A DNA stretch of 64,000 nucleotides from Nostoc sp. TH1S01 (lineage in GTDB: Bacteria > Cyanobacteriota > Cyanobacteriia > Cyanobacteriales > Nostocaceae), in assembly GCA_018993265.1 (NCBI GenBank), contig JAGKSW010000027.1, forward strand, positions 30,286 through 94,285. Reading direction: 5' to 3'. Made by a program: the position numbers and the translations under genes. The notes beneath the pieces were generated by a model. The model was not told where the DNA came from and ran no database searches. It saw only the letters and a program-made list of their open reading frames with translations. Of the stretch, positions 27,082-36,314 are shown in pieces (position 1 is the first letter of the stretch; each line of letters opens with the position of its first letter).

Positions 27082-29511
27082 TTATAGCCTGTGAGCTAGT
27101 CTTCGCAAGAATATGGAGTTAGTGACAACACTAACTGAGCTAAAAGCCATGAGTGCAGCAGCGTTTGATGGGCTGAGGACAAAACCCATACTAGGCAATA
27201 AAGCACCAGCAGCTAAAGGAATGCCCAAGGTGTTGTATGCAAAAGCCCAAAATAAGTTTTGGCGGATTTTGTTGAATGTGGCACGACTCAGGCTAATTGA
27301 TTCTACAACGTCACTTAAGCGATCGCGCATCAAGATAATTTCGGCAGTTTCCATTGCCACGTCTGTGCCTGAGTGTAAGGCAATGCCGACATCTGCTTGA
27401 GATAAGGCGGGAGCATCATTAATGCCATCCCCAACCATCGCCACAGTTGAGTGCTGAGTTCCGGCTTGTAGAAATTTAATTAGTTCAGCTTTTTTACTGG
27501 GGGGAACTCCGGCGATGATATCAGCACTATCTAATCCTAGTTGTTTACCGATCGCATTGGCGGCTTCTTGGCGATCGCCACTGAGTAGCATTACCCTTAA
27601 ACCTTTGTGGCGCAATTTGTCTACTGTGGTTTTGGCATCAGGTCGCAAGGTATCTTGAATGGCGATGAGTCCTGCTAAAATACCACCAACAGCTACGCAA
27701 ACAACTGTTTTGCCTGCTTTTGCCAGTCTTTGAATTTCTTGCTGCGCTGTTTCACTCACAGCAACTCCATGCCAACTTAACCAATCTTGATTACCTAACA
27801 GCACTGTTGTTTCTGCTACTACCGCAGACACTCCTAATCCTGGTTCGGTATGGAAATCAATGGCGTTAGGAATAGGTAATTGCTGGCGTTCTACTTCTTG
27901 TTGAATTGCTTTCGCTAAGGGGTGATAAGTGCCACTTTCAACTGCGGCTGCTAGTTGGATGAGAGATTGACTATTAGATAATGTTTTTTCGAGTCCCCAG
28001 TCTCTAGTCTCTAGCCCCTCCAATACAATGCAATCAGTGACGGTGGGATTACCTGTGGTGAGAGTGCCTGTTTTATCAAAGACTACTATATCTAGTTGGT
28101 GGACTTTTTCTAAAACGTCACCGCCTTTGATTAATAAACCTCGTTCTGCACCGATACCAGTACCGACGAGAATGGCTGTGGGTGTGGCTAACCCTAAAGC
28201 ACAGGGACAAGCCACTACCATAACAGCAATCGCTAGTTTTAAGCTGGTTAATAATGGGGAGTGGGGAGTGGGGAATGGGGAGTTATGGCTGTGGGCGGTG
28301 TGACTCATCATTTCCATACCGCTGGAGATGATGATATTAGGCCAGAGGTGAGTACCAAAAAAGTACCAAAAGACAAAAGTTAATACAGAAGCAGTTAAAA
28401 CGCCGTAGGTGAAGTATCCAGCGACTTTATCGGCTAATTTCTGTACAGGTGCTTTGCGGGTTTGGGCGGCTTCTACTAAGGCGACAATTTGTGCCAAAGT
28501 GGTATCGTTACCTGTACGGGTTGCTTGAATTGCGATCGCACCTGACTGGTTTATCGTGCCAGCGGTAACTACATCACCTGGTTGCTTGCTGACAGGTACG
28601 GCTTCACCCGTTAACATCGACTCATCTATGGTTGTTTGCCCAAGCCTAATTTCTCCATCTACGGGAATTTTATCTCCAGGCAATACCTGCAACCATTCAC
28701 CAACCCGCACTTGTTCTGCGGGAATTTCGATACTGTTAGCCACAATTCCCAATTTTTCTGGGTTTGGGTTAGGAATTAAGCGTGCTACCTGTGGTTGGAG
28801 TGCCAGTAATTCTCTAAAAGCTGTGGCTGCTTTACCTCTGGCTTGTCGTTCTAATGTTCTGCCCAAAAGGATAAAGCCTAGCATCATCACTGGTTCATCA
28901 AAGAAGCACTCCCAACCCATTTGCGGGAACAGCAAGGCTACTAAACTCGCAGTGTAAGCTGTGATTGTTCCCAACCCGATTAAGGTATTCATGTTGGGAG
29001 AATTTCGCCGCCAACCTAGCCAACCATCAACAATAATGGAACGGCCGGGAAATAACAGTGCAACGGTTGCTAGCCCACAATGAAACCAGATGTTGTCTAA
29101 TATCGGCCAAGTTGTACCACTGAAGCTGCTCAAATGACCAATTCCCGACAACACCAGTAATATACCAGCGATCGCTAGTTGTCGAAATGCAGCACGCATT
29201 TCTTGCTGCTGTCTTTTGGCGGAATCTTCTAAAGCAGTTTGGTTACTAGATTTGCGGGGTTGAGTTGGGAATCCAGCGGTGGTTAATCGCTTTGCCAGTG
29301 CATCCGCATCTACCACCCCAACTTCTGACTCTATGACGGCTACTTCTGTCGCCAAATTCACGCAGGCAGTCTTGACCCCTGGATATTGGGTTAGCTGGCG
29401 TTCTACAGCACTTACACACCCAGCACACTTCATTCCTCCCACATCCAGAATGATTGTCTCGGAAGTGGGTGCTAGTTCTGGGTCAAGGTTCGTTTTCGGC
29501 ACAAGTTGCAT
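27082..29511 (-). CDS. Copper-translocating P1B-type ATPase (CtaA/PacS-like)
   Basis: The 809-residue protein pumps Cu(I) across a membrane, in cyanobacteria supplying plastocyanin and oxidase. An N-terminal HMA domain has GGMKCAGC (Cys29, Cys32); the channel motif is Cys435-Pro436-Cys437 in ACPCALG; the phosphorylation site is DKTGTLTTG, with later TYHPLAKAI (HP motif) and GDGINDAPALSQ. MKCAGC rather than MxCAAC favours a CtaA-like type, by memory. Two insertions encoded by heptad repeats interrupt the usual sequence: residues about 410-419, just before the CPC helix, and about 499-506 in the nucleotide-binding domain. Confidence 0.92.
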   Translation of the reverse strand: MQLVPKTNLDPELAPTSETIILDVGGMKCAGCVSAVERQLTQYPGVKTACVNLATEVAVIESEVGVVDADALAKRLTTAGFPTQPRKSSNQTALEDSAKRQQQEMRAAFRQLAIAGILLVLSGIGHLSSFSGTTWPILDNIWFHCGLATVALLFPGRSIIVDGWLGWRRNSPNMNTLIGLGTITAYTASLVALLFPQMGWECFFDEPVMMLGFILLGRTLERQARGKAATAFRELLALQPQVARLIPNPNPEKLGIVANSIEIPAEQVRVGEWLQVLPGDKIPVDGEIRLGQTTIDESMLTGEAVPVSKQPGDVVTAGTINQSGAIAIQATRTGNDTTLAQIVALVEAAQTRKAPVQKLADKVAGYFTYGVLTASVLTFVFWYFFGTHLWPNIIISSGMEMMSHTAHSHNSPFPTPHSPLLTSLKLAIAVMVVACPCALGLATPTAILVGTGIGAERGLLIKGGDVLEKVHQLDIVVFDKTGTLTTGNPTVTDCIVLEGLETRDWGLEKTLSNSQSLIQLAAAVESGTYHPLAKAIQQEVERQQLPIPNAIDFHTEPGLGVSAVVAETTVLLGNQDWLSWHGVAVSETAQQEIQRLAKAGKTVVCVAVGGILAGLIAIQDTLRPDAKTTVDKLRHKGLRVMLLSGDRQEAANAIGKQLGLDSADIIAGVPPSKKAELIKFLQAGTQHSTVAMVGDGINDAPALSQADVGIALHSGTDVAMETAEIILMRDRLSDVVESISLSRATFNKIRQNLFWAFAYNTLGIPLAAGALLPSMGFVLSPSNAAALMAFSSVSVVTNSIFLRRLAHRL
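27995..28015. repeat. In-frame STRR inside the copper ATPase gene (nucleotide-binding domain)
   Basis: Three heptads CCCCAGT, CTCTAGT, CTCTAGC lie inside the coding region. They are translated in the sense frame as part of LETRDWGLE, a stretch atypical of P1B ATPases. CCCCAGT is the unit I recall as STRR1 in heterocystous cyanobacteria. Confidence 0.8.
28255..28282. repeat. In-frame STRR inside the copper ATPase gene (before the CPC helix)
   Basis: Four heptads of TGGGGAG type are read on the opposite strand as a Ser/Pro/His stretch (NSPFPTPHSPL), about 16 residues before the CPC motif. The insertion lengthens an extracytoplasmic or loop segment. Confidence 0.85.
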
Positions 29512-29644
29512 GGCAAGTTTTTGGATTCGCTACGAACATTCAACGCCTGATTACAAGCGTCTCTAATTCGAGCGTAGGCGAAATTTGGAACTATGACTGA
29601 AGGTAAATAACATTAATTTTTTTATTTAACACCTGACCTAAGCC

Positions 29645-29824
29645 TCAGTTACGCTTCCAGCGTATATAAGTAACATAAGCAATGGCAGCAAACTGCATTG
29701 GCAATAAGAAAATCACGCTCTTTAAATAATAATTAATTTCTAAATTAGACATGGTACTAAAATATCCACAGCCTAATAGTAGTAAAAAAAACCAGATAAG
29801 ATGTTTCCGTTTGATCATTGGCAT
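29645..29824 (-). CDS. Small membrane protein, 59 residues
   Basis: ATG 29822-29824 opens a 59-residue frame to TGA at 29645. It has two hydrophobic segments (LIWFFLLLLGCGYFS and SVIFLLPMQFAAIAYVTYI) and a basic C-terminus WKRN. I recognise no family. It lies 55 bp downstream of the DUF2752 gene on the same strand and may belong to the same cluster of small membrane proteins. Confidence 0.5.
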   Translation of the reverse strand: MPMIKRKHLIWFFLLLLGCGYFSTMSNLEINYYLKSVIFLLPMQFAAIAYVTYIRWKRN

Positions 29825-29879
29825 AGCAGTATAATCAGACTGTTTTCTCCAAAAGGCAAGGTAAATAGTAATTTAATGC

Positions 29880-30359
29880 TTACTTTATAAGCAATTGGCC
29901 TAAAGGAGATTTGGAAAAGGCAATGTACAATTCTCCTGTTTGTGATATTTGATACAGCCGCAAAGAATGATAAATTAGCACTGCCAGTAAAAATAATATT
30001 TGTAACTTTTTTACTCTGAATAATTGACAATATAAAGTTGTAATTTGATGCCTAGTGAATAACTCTAAGGTAACGTGAACTATGGCAATTACAAAACTAA
30101 CAAATAAAATAGGGCCAAATAAATTCTCGACTAATGCTTGGTTCAAGTCTCCTCGACCAATAGCCATAAATGAACGAGTCATACCACAGGTGGGACAGGG
30201 AATTCCCGTTAAGTGTCGGAGAGGGCAGACTAAAAACCCGATGCGATAATTTTGGTTGTAAAAATATGTACCAAACAGTGGGGTATAACAGAATCCTAAT
30301 ATACCCCAACGTACTAGCTGACCGTGGCACGATAGAGGAGCAGAAGATAACTTAAACAC
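29880..30359 (-). CDS. DUF2752 membrane protein
   Basis: The 159-residue protein has three or so membrane segments and the family signature CPLRHLTGIPCPTCGMTRSFMA near residues 45-65, a Cys-rich motif that looks like a metal or disulfide site. Function is unknown. Genes for TM2-domain proteins lie directly upstream on the same strand, an association I recall from other bacteria. Confidence 0.85.
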   Translation of the reverse strand: MFKLSSAPLSCHGQLVRWGILGFCYTPLFGTYFYNQNYRIGFLVCPLRHLTGIPCPTCGMTRSFMAIGRGDLNQALVENLFGPILFVSFVIAIVHVTLELFTRHQITTLYCQLFRVKKLQILFLLAVLIYHSLRLYQISQTGELYIAFSKSPLGQLLIK

Positions 30360-30408
30360 AGATGTCGTCTGAAATTACAACGGCAAATCAAACTTACAGA
30401 ATAGAAAC

Positions 30409-30675
30409 TTAAAACCAGCCTTTTTTATTGACAATATAGGCTTCAACAAATTCCTCATCTGTTTTAGTTAAATAAATAATTCCTTCTACTAAACCGATAA
30501 TACCCATAATTGCTCCACCAAAACCACAGGTGAGTATGCTAACAAGCAACATGATTAAGCCTTCGGTTGTGTAACCAAGAATAAACTTGTGAATACCTAA
30601 AGCTCCTAATAGGATTCCACAAATTCCAGCTGCAAGTTTTTTACTACTGGTATCACTGGGACTGTTATTAGACAT
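30409..30675 (-). CDS. TM2 domain protein
   Basis: The 88-residue protein has two membrane helices joined by the short turn of the TM2 fold, starting at KKLAAGICGILLGALGIHKFILGYTTEG, and ends in VNKKGWF. The GIHKFILGY segment is the family hallmark (G.H.FYLG). The role is unknown. A second copy lies about 490 bp upstream. Confidence 0.85.
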   Translation of the reverse strand: MSNNSPSDTSSKKLAAGICGILLGALGIHKFILGYTTEGLIMLLVSILTCGFGGAIMGIIGLVEGIIYLTKTDEEFVEAYIVNKKGWF

Positions 30676-31166
30676 TGATTAGAAATGTGCCTCAAGCATA
30701 AATAACACTCCAATTTTATAGTAACTATAATTACTTAGCACATACATATTTACAACAGATACAATTTGTTATTTAGTAAACACTATATTTACATTTTACT
30801 TAAAAATTCGAGCGTTTAGTAGAGAAAATCAGATGTAGCATTACAGATAGTTAATTATTGTAATTAAAATATTAAGATAGATCGCAGTAGATTGATTATA
30901 GATATCTCAGCCATTTACTAAATTTCAGATAATGGTTGTATTTTATCTGCAAAATTTCTCAACTAAATAGGCACTAATTGAGGATTACTGTCTGGCTCTT
31001 GGTTACTGTAGCTAAATAAAAGTTTAGGTTTCTTCTTAGGCTAGAGTAACACAAGAGCAATATAGCAATCCTGGGTGAATGTAACAATTTAGAGCTTCAG
31101 ATCCCCGGCTTTTTAAGAAGTCGGGGATCTTTTTGTTGATATCCAGAATATTTTAGGATATGAGCT
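30676..31166. other. Intergenic region between the two TM2 genes
   Basis: No gene is seen in this A/T-rich stretch, apart from the hairpin listed at 31099-31135. Confidence 0.4.
31099..31135 (+). terminator. Terminator-like hairpin, plus orientation
   Basis: AGATCCCCGGCTT pairs with AAGTCGGGGATCT and is followed by TTTTT on the plus strand, although no plus-strand gene is nearby. GATCCCCGACTTCTT-like palindromes are common cyanobacterial repeats, so it may be such a repeat downstream of the TM2 gene. Confidence 0.5.
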
Positions 31167-31463
31167 TTAGAACCAGCCCTGCTTATTGACAAAGTAAGTA
31201 TCGACAAATTCTTCTGAAGACTTGTTTAAATAAATCATTCCTTCAATTAATCCTATAAGTTGCATAACTATCAAGGCAACTCCATAAGTAAAAGTACCTG
31301 CAACTATGGATATAGCCAACATCATAAAGCCTTCAGCTACATATCCTAAAATAAATTTATGAATACCAAAACCACCAAAAATAATTCCACAATAACCAGC
31401 TAGAAGTTGTTTATTAGAATGACTAGTAGGGTTGAGATTTGCCATAGTATTGTTACTCCTCAA
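31167..31463 (-). CDS. TM2 domain protein (paralogue)
   Basis: The 98-residue protein is a paralogue of the one at 30409-30675: the same layout, NKQLLAGYCGIIFGGFGIHKFILGYVAEG start and VNKQGWF end, with about ten extra residues between the helices (TFTYGVALIVMQ). Start is the ATG at 31461-31463; an alternative M7 (MANLNPTS) has better composition and may be the true start. Tandem duplication is likely. Confidence 0.85.
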   Translation of the reverse strand: MRSNNTMANLNPTSHSNKQLLAGYCGIIFGGFGIHKFILGYVAEGFMMLAISIVAGTFTYGVALIVMQLIGLIEGMIYLNKSSEEFVDTYFVNKQGWF

Positions 31464-32352
31464 AGATTAGGTAAAAAATTAAATTTTTCTTCTTATTAAG
31501 ACCAATTGAGTTCAATTCATAATTTTTAATTAAGATTATTGAACATTTATATGGATATTAGAAAATTACCAAGAAAAACTAGGTTTTTTCTTAGTCGTGC
31601 ATGAATAGTAAGCTAGGGAAAACGTTTTAAGTAAGTGATGTTTTGTTAGTATACGACTAACTTCTGTCCAAATAAAGATGTCAACACTTTAAAGGAAACA
31701 CTCAAGGATATACGTAATAGAGACAAGCACTTTGTAGCTCAAAACTAGCAAGCTACTTGATGTATATATTTAATTGTGATGATGACATCAAATACAGTGG
31801 TTTTGCAGATTCCTAAGTATGATTTCTCTGGAAGAGGATAAATACTCAATAATCAGCCAAAAACGACGATATCATACCATTTTCTACAAGCCCATTAATG
31901 TTATTTCCGGACTTTTTTGAGATGGCTGTAATGATGAGATTTGTGCTTTAGTTGGGAAGGGATAAATTATATACAAATGACATACATTCTTCAACTAGAA
32001 AATGATGCCATTTTGGTTTCAATGAACTTAAGTTGCACTGAATACCTTATTGAGTTGTCGCTCGTAACTCCTATTGTTAATGACTATGATTCAATATTGC
32101 CTGCCACATAAGGCATAGATAGGCAATCAATATCCGAAAAATAGCTTTAACTATCTAGATAATACTAAATGTTTATCTAGAAGTTTTGTAATCTATTTGA
32201 CAGTAATGTTGGAATTTTTTTGCCGTCAATATTGTTAAATTTGATCTAAATTTCACTGAGTACTTAATTTAGCCATGACCAGCGAAAAATCATAACCTAC
32301 GCAGATGAAACCAGATATTTTTTGATACGGCAACCGTATTAAAAATGTTTTA
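31464..32352. other. Gene-poor region
   Basis: Nearly 900 bp with no convincing gene. A 44-codon frame at 31978 lacks coding character. I see no strong repeat or RNA fold. Confidence 0.4.
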
Positions 32353-33924
32353 TTAGTTACCACTACCCAAAAGAAAGAGACTCAGTAGTGTGCCACTATT
32401 CCAGAGGCTGTGGAGTAGCATCGGCGCAAGGAGATTGCGCGATCGCGTGTACACTACTCCCAGGACGATCCCCAATGCTGTCAAAGGTAAAACTTCTGAT
32501 AGGCTCAGGTGAGCGATCGCAAACAACAAGCTACTAGCCACAATTGCGCCCCACACAGGTAAGTAACGCGTCAGGGAAGGTAACAGAAAGCCCCGAAATA
32601 AAATTTCTTCAAATAATGGAGCGGCGATCGCGGCTGTAGAGAAAAATATTCCTAATGCTACAAAATCTTGGCTTTCTAGCGCCAGTTGCAGTAACGGATT
32701 ACTACCACCCTGTCCTTGCCAGAGTTTTTGATTAATCAACGACACCACAACAACTACAGGTAAAGCAGTGCAATAACCGCCTAATCCCCACAACCACCAA
32801 TTATCTTGGAGTTGGAATTTAAACCACAGCCTTGGTAGAGGGAAAAACCGTTTGATGGAAAAATACATCACCGACAGCGCCCCCGCAGCCACAAACAGGT
32901 AGCTAACTAAAACTGAAACAGCTTGTAGTCGCACATCCACAATTGGACGGGGAATCGGCAGTATAGACAACAAAATGGGAACAAAAATTTGTCCCATAAA
33001 GAAAAATCCGACGACAAAAACCTGGAGGATGGTTTCGCCATCCCAAGGAGTTGTCCAAACTAAATCACCATTTTGTGCAAGTAGCGCCTCTTTTCCTTTC
33101 AGCAAGCGTTGTGTCAATAAGAAAATCAGCAGAATTGTGCCGATTAATGCTGCCAATGCGGGTATCGTCCCGATGAGGGTAAGTTTAAATACAGCTTGGG
33201 CTGCTGCTTCTTGCTGTGCAGCTTTGACTGCGGCTAAAGGTTCTTGACGTTGCTGGAGTTGGTATAGCTGAATCAAAGCAGTGTCACGGAACCAACCATC
33301 TAAATTCTTTTGAATTAGCTGTTGGGCATTTGGTAATATGCGCGGGGGATTACTCCAGATTCCACTTAAGACAGTCGCTGTATCTGCAAAATCAGTGCTG
33401 AGTACTGGCTGTTGTAATTCACCCCAAGTTTTCAATGCTGCGTCTTGTTGTCCTTGTTGTACTTGTAAAATCCCTAGACGCAAATCTAACTCTGCTAGTA
33501 ATTTTTGTTGTTGGTTAAGGGATTGCTGTAATTGTTGTACTGTCTGGGCTGGAGATGCACTAGTATCAACAGTGTCTTGTGGTAGGGGTTTAGCTGGAGG
33601 AGTAATTTGTGCTGGCGAACTTAGCTGTGCAAGTTGGTTTTTAACTTTATCTAAATTAGTTTGTACAGATTTTTGCGCCTCCTGATATTGCTGCGTTGCA
33701 TTTTCCAGCGGCTGATCTTCGAGGATGGCTTGGCGAATCACCTGAAAATTATCACCATTGCTATCTTCTGGTTGCCAAGCTTGGGCTTGTAGCGTAATAT
33801 TTGTTTGATAAAGTTCCAGACGACTTTGGAACTGTGGTTTCTGCCAACTACTGACTAGAGATAAAGTTGCCAATACAACTGCTATCACAGTCGAAATGAT
33901 TAAAACCAATCGTTTGAGAGTCAT
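32353..33924 (-). CDS. CPBP-family intramembrane glutamic endopeptidase
   Basis: The 523-residue protein has an N-terminal membrane anchor (8-25), a mostly helical, Gln-rich exoplasmic part (about 30-240), then eight or so membrane segments. The protease core is at the C-terminus: Glu439-Glu440-x3-Arg444 in EEILFRGF, then FAIAHLSL with the second-motif His, and LLHSLWN. CPBP (Abi/CAAX-protease-like) proteins cleave within membranes, and some process prenylated proteins or bacteriocin precursors. The large helical N-terminal domain is extra to the basic family. The substrate is unknown. Confidence 0.88.
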   Translation of the reverse strand: MTLKRLVLIISTVIAVVLATLSLVSSWQKPQFQSRLELYQTNITLQAQAWQPEDSNGDNFQVIRQAILEDQPLENATQQYQEAQKSVQTNLDKVKNQLAQLSSPAQITPPAKPLPQDTVDTSASPAQTVQQLQQSLNQQQKLLAELDLRLGILQVQQGQQDAALKTWGELQQPVLSTDFADTATVLSGIWSNPPRILPNAQQLIQKNLDGWFRDTALIQLYQLQQRQEPLAAVKAAQQEAAAQAVFKLTLIGTIPALAALIGTILLIFLLTQRLLKGKEALLAQNGDLVWTTPWDGETILQVFVVGFFFMGQIFVPILLSILPIPRPIVDVRLQAVSVLVSYLFVAAGALSVMYFSIKRFFPLPRLWFKFQLQDNWWLWGLGGYCTALPVVVVVSLINQKLWQGQGGSNPLLQLALESQDFVALGIFFSTAAIAAPLFEEILFRGFLLPSLTRYLPVWGAIVASSLLFAIAHLSLSEVLPLTALGIVLGVVYTRSRNLLAPMLLHSLWNSGTLLSLFLLGSGN

Positions 33925-34070
33925 CTATCCCCCTTGGACGAACCAGAATATGCCCCTTGGGAATTATCGCAAGAAAAAGCAGGAGGTGGATAGATATTAT
34001 CAAGATTGTGAGTCTACTTTACAAGGATAGCGATCGCTCACCGCAGCATCCTGTGTTAAATCACAACTCA

Positions 34071-34706
34071 TTAACCCTCTAGCTGACTTCTTACCCAAGT
34101 GCGAAATAATTTGAGTAAAGCAATTTCACCCATAGTTTTACTTTGTGCAATAAATCGGCTCATGTCACCCACTGATACTATCGCAAAGGCAATGCTAAAC
34201 TCACATTCAATATATTGCCCTTCTAATAATCGATAAAATTTTAAATTCTGACCGTTATATCTCCATAGTTCAGTAATACCTAATGCGGCATAAATATTAA
34301 ATTTATTGACTGAACTGCTAGTAATGTCAACTTCTATTGCTAAATCAGGTGGCGGATCAGTTTCTAAGTCTAAAGTTTCTTTATTTCTAACTCTTGATTC
34401 GGTTTGTATATAGTAACAGTTGTCTGGTTCTATTCCTCGTTTTAATAATCTTCGTTTCAAAGTTGTAGAACCAGCACTTTTAATTTCTAGTGATAATTCC
34501 TCAACCAGAGCAAAGATTAACCTATCAAACTGAATTTTAGGGTTTTCATGTTCAAATAGCGGTGTCATAATTTCTAAAGTGCCGCAGTCATAAGCGAACC
34601 GAGAACCTCTATGTTCACCTGTATCTCTTAGCAAAGCTTCAAAGGTTTCCCAGCTAACATTATGCAGAACTGTTCTTTGTTCAGCAGGAATTGACTTGGC
34701 AAGCAT
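34071..34706 (-). CDS. Uma2 family protein (PD-(D/E)XK nuclease fold)
   Basis: The 211-residue protein matches the Uma2 family, abundant in cyanobacteria: N-terminal YDCGTLEIMTPLFEHE, then PPPDLAIEVDITSSS with the PD and ExD residues of the PD-(D/E)XK core, and LWRYNGQNLKFYRL. Length fits the family. Whether it cuts DNA is untested for most members. Another partial Uma2 gene lies at the right edge of the window. Confidence 0.88.
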   Translation of the reverse strand: MLAKSIPAEQRTVLHNVSWETFEALLRDTGEHRGSRFAYDCGTLEIMTPLFEHENPKIQFDRLIFALVEELSLEIKSAGSTTLKRRLLKRGIEPDNCYYIQTESRVRNKETLDLETDPPPDLAIEVDITSSSVNKFNIYAALGITELWRYNGQNLKFYRLLEGQYIECEFSIAFAIVSVGDMSRFIAQSKTMGEIALLKLFRTWVRSQLEG

Positions 34707-35066
34707 ACGAAAAAGCTGATTTGATCAGATTCTAGATAAAAAAATTTTATCGTGTATATCTGTCAGGTGGGCATCAACTACTATATCTTACGTTGATTGA
34801 AGTTTTGCCCACCCTAGATATATTTCAGCAGTCTAATAGGATTGCTATATAGTATGTGGTTACAAAAGCTTTTGGTTATGTGGCATCAGATGTTACCGAG
34901 TATAAATTCAAGGCATACCCAGCAAATCTATGACCCTGATTATTTTCTAAATCTAAATAAAATTTTTAACGACAGGCTTACGAAGACTTGAGTTTTTAAG
35001 CTGATATTTATTTTCTCATCAGCTTCGCAAGCTTTTTTGGCAAAGTTGGCATTGCAGAATTTCAGC
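34707..35066. other. Intergenic region
   Basis: No gene seen. AAGCTGAT/ATCAGCTT arms (read on the minus strand, around 35005-35030) form a hairpin followed by AAAAACTC and may end transcription of the secreted-protein gene. Confidence 0.4.
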
Positions 35067-35450
35067 TTAGTAAACTAAATTACCGCTACCACGTAATTGC
35101 CGCAAAGAATTGATGCAATAAGGACAGTCGCACTTAAAAATTCTAATTGCAGCTTCACTTTCTTCATCTGTAAAATCTAGTTCTGCAATATTAGTGTCAG
35201 ATGGCCGCGATGAAACCACCATAGATTTAGGTGCGGGCGCAGCTTTGGGATCTCTTTCGGAATCTCGAATACAAACAAAATCTTTCAAACCGTGGGGATT
35301 AGTGATGCATGTACGTCCGTCGTCTGTGTGAATTAATCTTTGGGTAAGATTAACAGAGGCATGAGCTGGATGTATTGCTGTCAATGTAGACATCAGAGAA
35401 GTAAAAATTGCCGAGCTAGAAAGCAAATTAAGTACTAACTTCTTGTTCAT
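35067..35450 (-). CDS. Secreted protein with C-terminal CDCPYC motif
   Basis: The 127-residue product has a signal peptide (residues 1-32, ending HPAHA|S). The mature part begins SVNLTQRLIHTDDGRTCITNPHG and carries two Cys in the middle, a low-complexity stretch, and a conserved-looking end IFKCDCPYCINSLRQLRG. The CxCxxC cluster suggests metal binding or disulfides. It is next to the CbtB-type gene on the opposite strand. Family unknown. Confidence 0.65.
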   Translation of the reverse strand: MNKKLVLNLLSSSAIFTSLMSTLTAIHPAHASVNLTQRLIHTDDGRTCITNPHGLKDFVCIRDSERDPKAAPAPKSMVVSSRPSDTNIAELDFTDEESEAAIRIFKCDCPYCINSLRQLRGSGNLVY

Positions 35451-35929
35451 ATATTTCCTGATAGAACATCTCTGAATGCCAAGCCTATCCTATTAGTTGT
35501 TCTTGGTCAAGATGATGTTGATGATCAATGATGAAAGATTACAAATATGTTGAATTTTTTGCCAGGCTTGGCTAAAAACCGGAAGAAATTTGTTTTATCA
35601 TCTATCAAAGTAAGTAAAGTAATTGACTATTAAAAAAACTCCCGCCTGGAAAGCAATAGAGAATACAAACCAATTCAATAAAATTAGTGAGCAGATCAAA
35701 AGTTTTTTAGTCTACCGGAAAACATCACAATACAGAATCGCACGGTGGTAAAATCTAGTGTCTTATGTTATCTGCTTAATAATCGGTTTTAAAAAAATAG
35801 CTGTTATTAGAGATTGTGGATAAACTTCAGTTCCAACCTCAAAGGTGACAACTGTTAAGCAAGTAAAACTACTCTTAGCTATAATCCTTACCGATGCGTT
35901 AACTGTTCTATACTCATCCGAGGTATTTG
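35451..35929. promoter_or_regulatory. Divergent region between the secreted protein and cbtB-like genes
   Basis: About 480 bp that must hold promoters for both divergent genes. I searched by eye for a cobalamin riboswitch (GCCACTG box) and for a Zur/NikR-like dyad and found neither. GCCAAGCCTATCC and GCCAGGCTTGGC (about 35477 and 35561) share a partly inverted core. Confidence 0.35.
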
Positions 35930-36121
35930 ATGACTACTCAAACTCATCCTTCAGTTTTGCAAAAAACAGCCAGTGTGACTTTATCTACACCTGTACAAGC
36001 CACATTGTATGTTTCTTTGTGTGCTTTGACGCTTTGGACAGTTTACTTCACTACTAACCCAGCCATTCACGATCGCGTACACTCTGTACGTCACCATACT
36101 TTACTAGTAGGCTGCCATTAG
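35930..36121 (+). CDS. CbtB-type small metal-transport protein
   Basis: The 63-residue protein has one hydrophobic helix (residues 22-44) and a C-terminal His/Cys cluster HDRVHSVRHHTLLVGCH, closely fitting the CbtB pattern (HxxxHxxRHxxxxxCH). CbtB proteins are predicted accessory subunits of cobalt transport, usually next to CbtA and often under B12 control; neither is visible here. The ATG at 35930 has GAGG upstream. The next gene encodes an unusual His-rich membrane protein. Confidence 0.82.
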   Translation: MTTQTHPSVLQKTASVTLSTPVQATLYVSLCALTLWTVYFTTNPAIHDRVHSVRHHTLLVGCH

Positions 36122-36314
36122 AAGTGTTTTATAGCTGAATCCAGAATTCAGAAACATCAATCATCATTTCATTCTGACTCCTGAGTTCTGATATCACCCG
36201 ATGGGGATGTAGGGAGATAAGAAATTTAAACTATTCTCCCCATCAGCCGCAAAATCCATCAAAATGATTGCGATCGCTAGGGCTAGACTAACTCCTCTAG
36301 CCGCTTCTGGATAT

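Noticed and set aside
31978..32112. 44-codon plus-strand ORF
   Set aside because: No recognisable composition, ribosome-binding site or neighbour; expected by chance in an A/T-rich gap.
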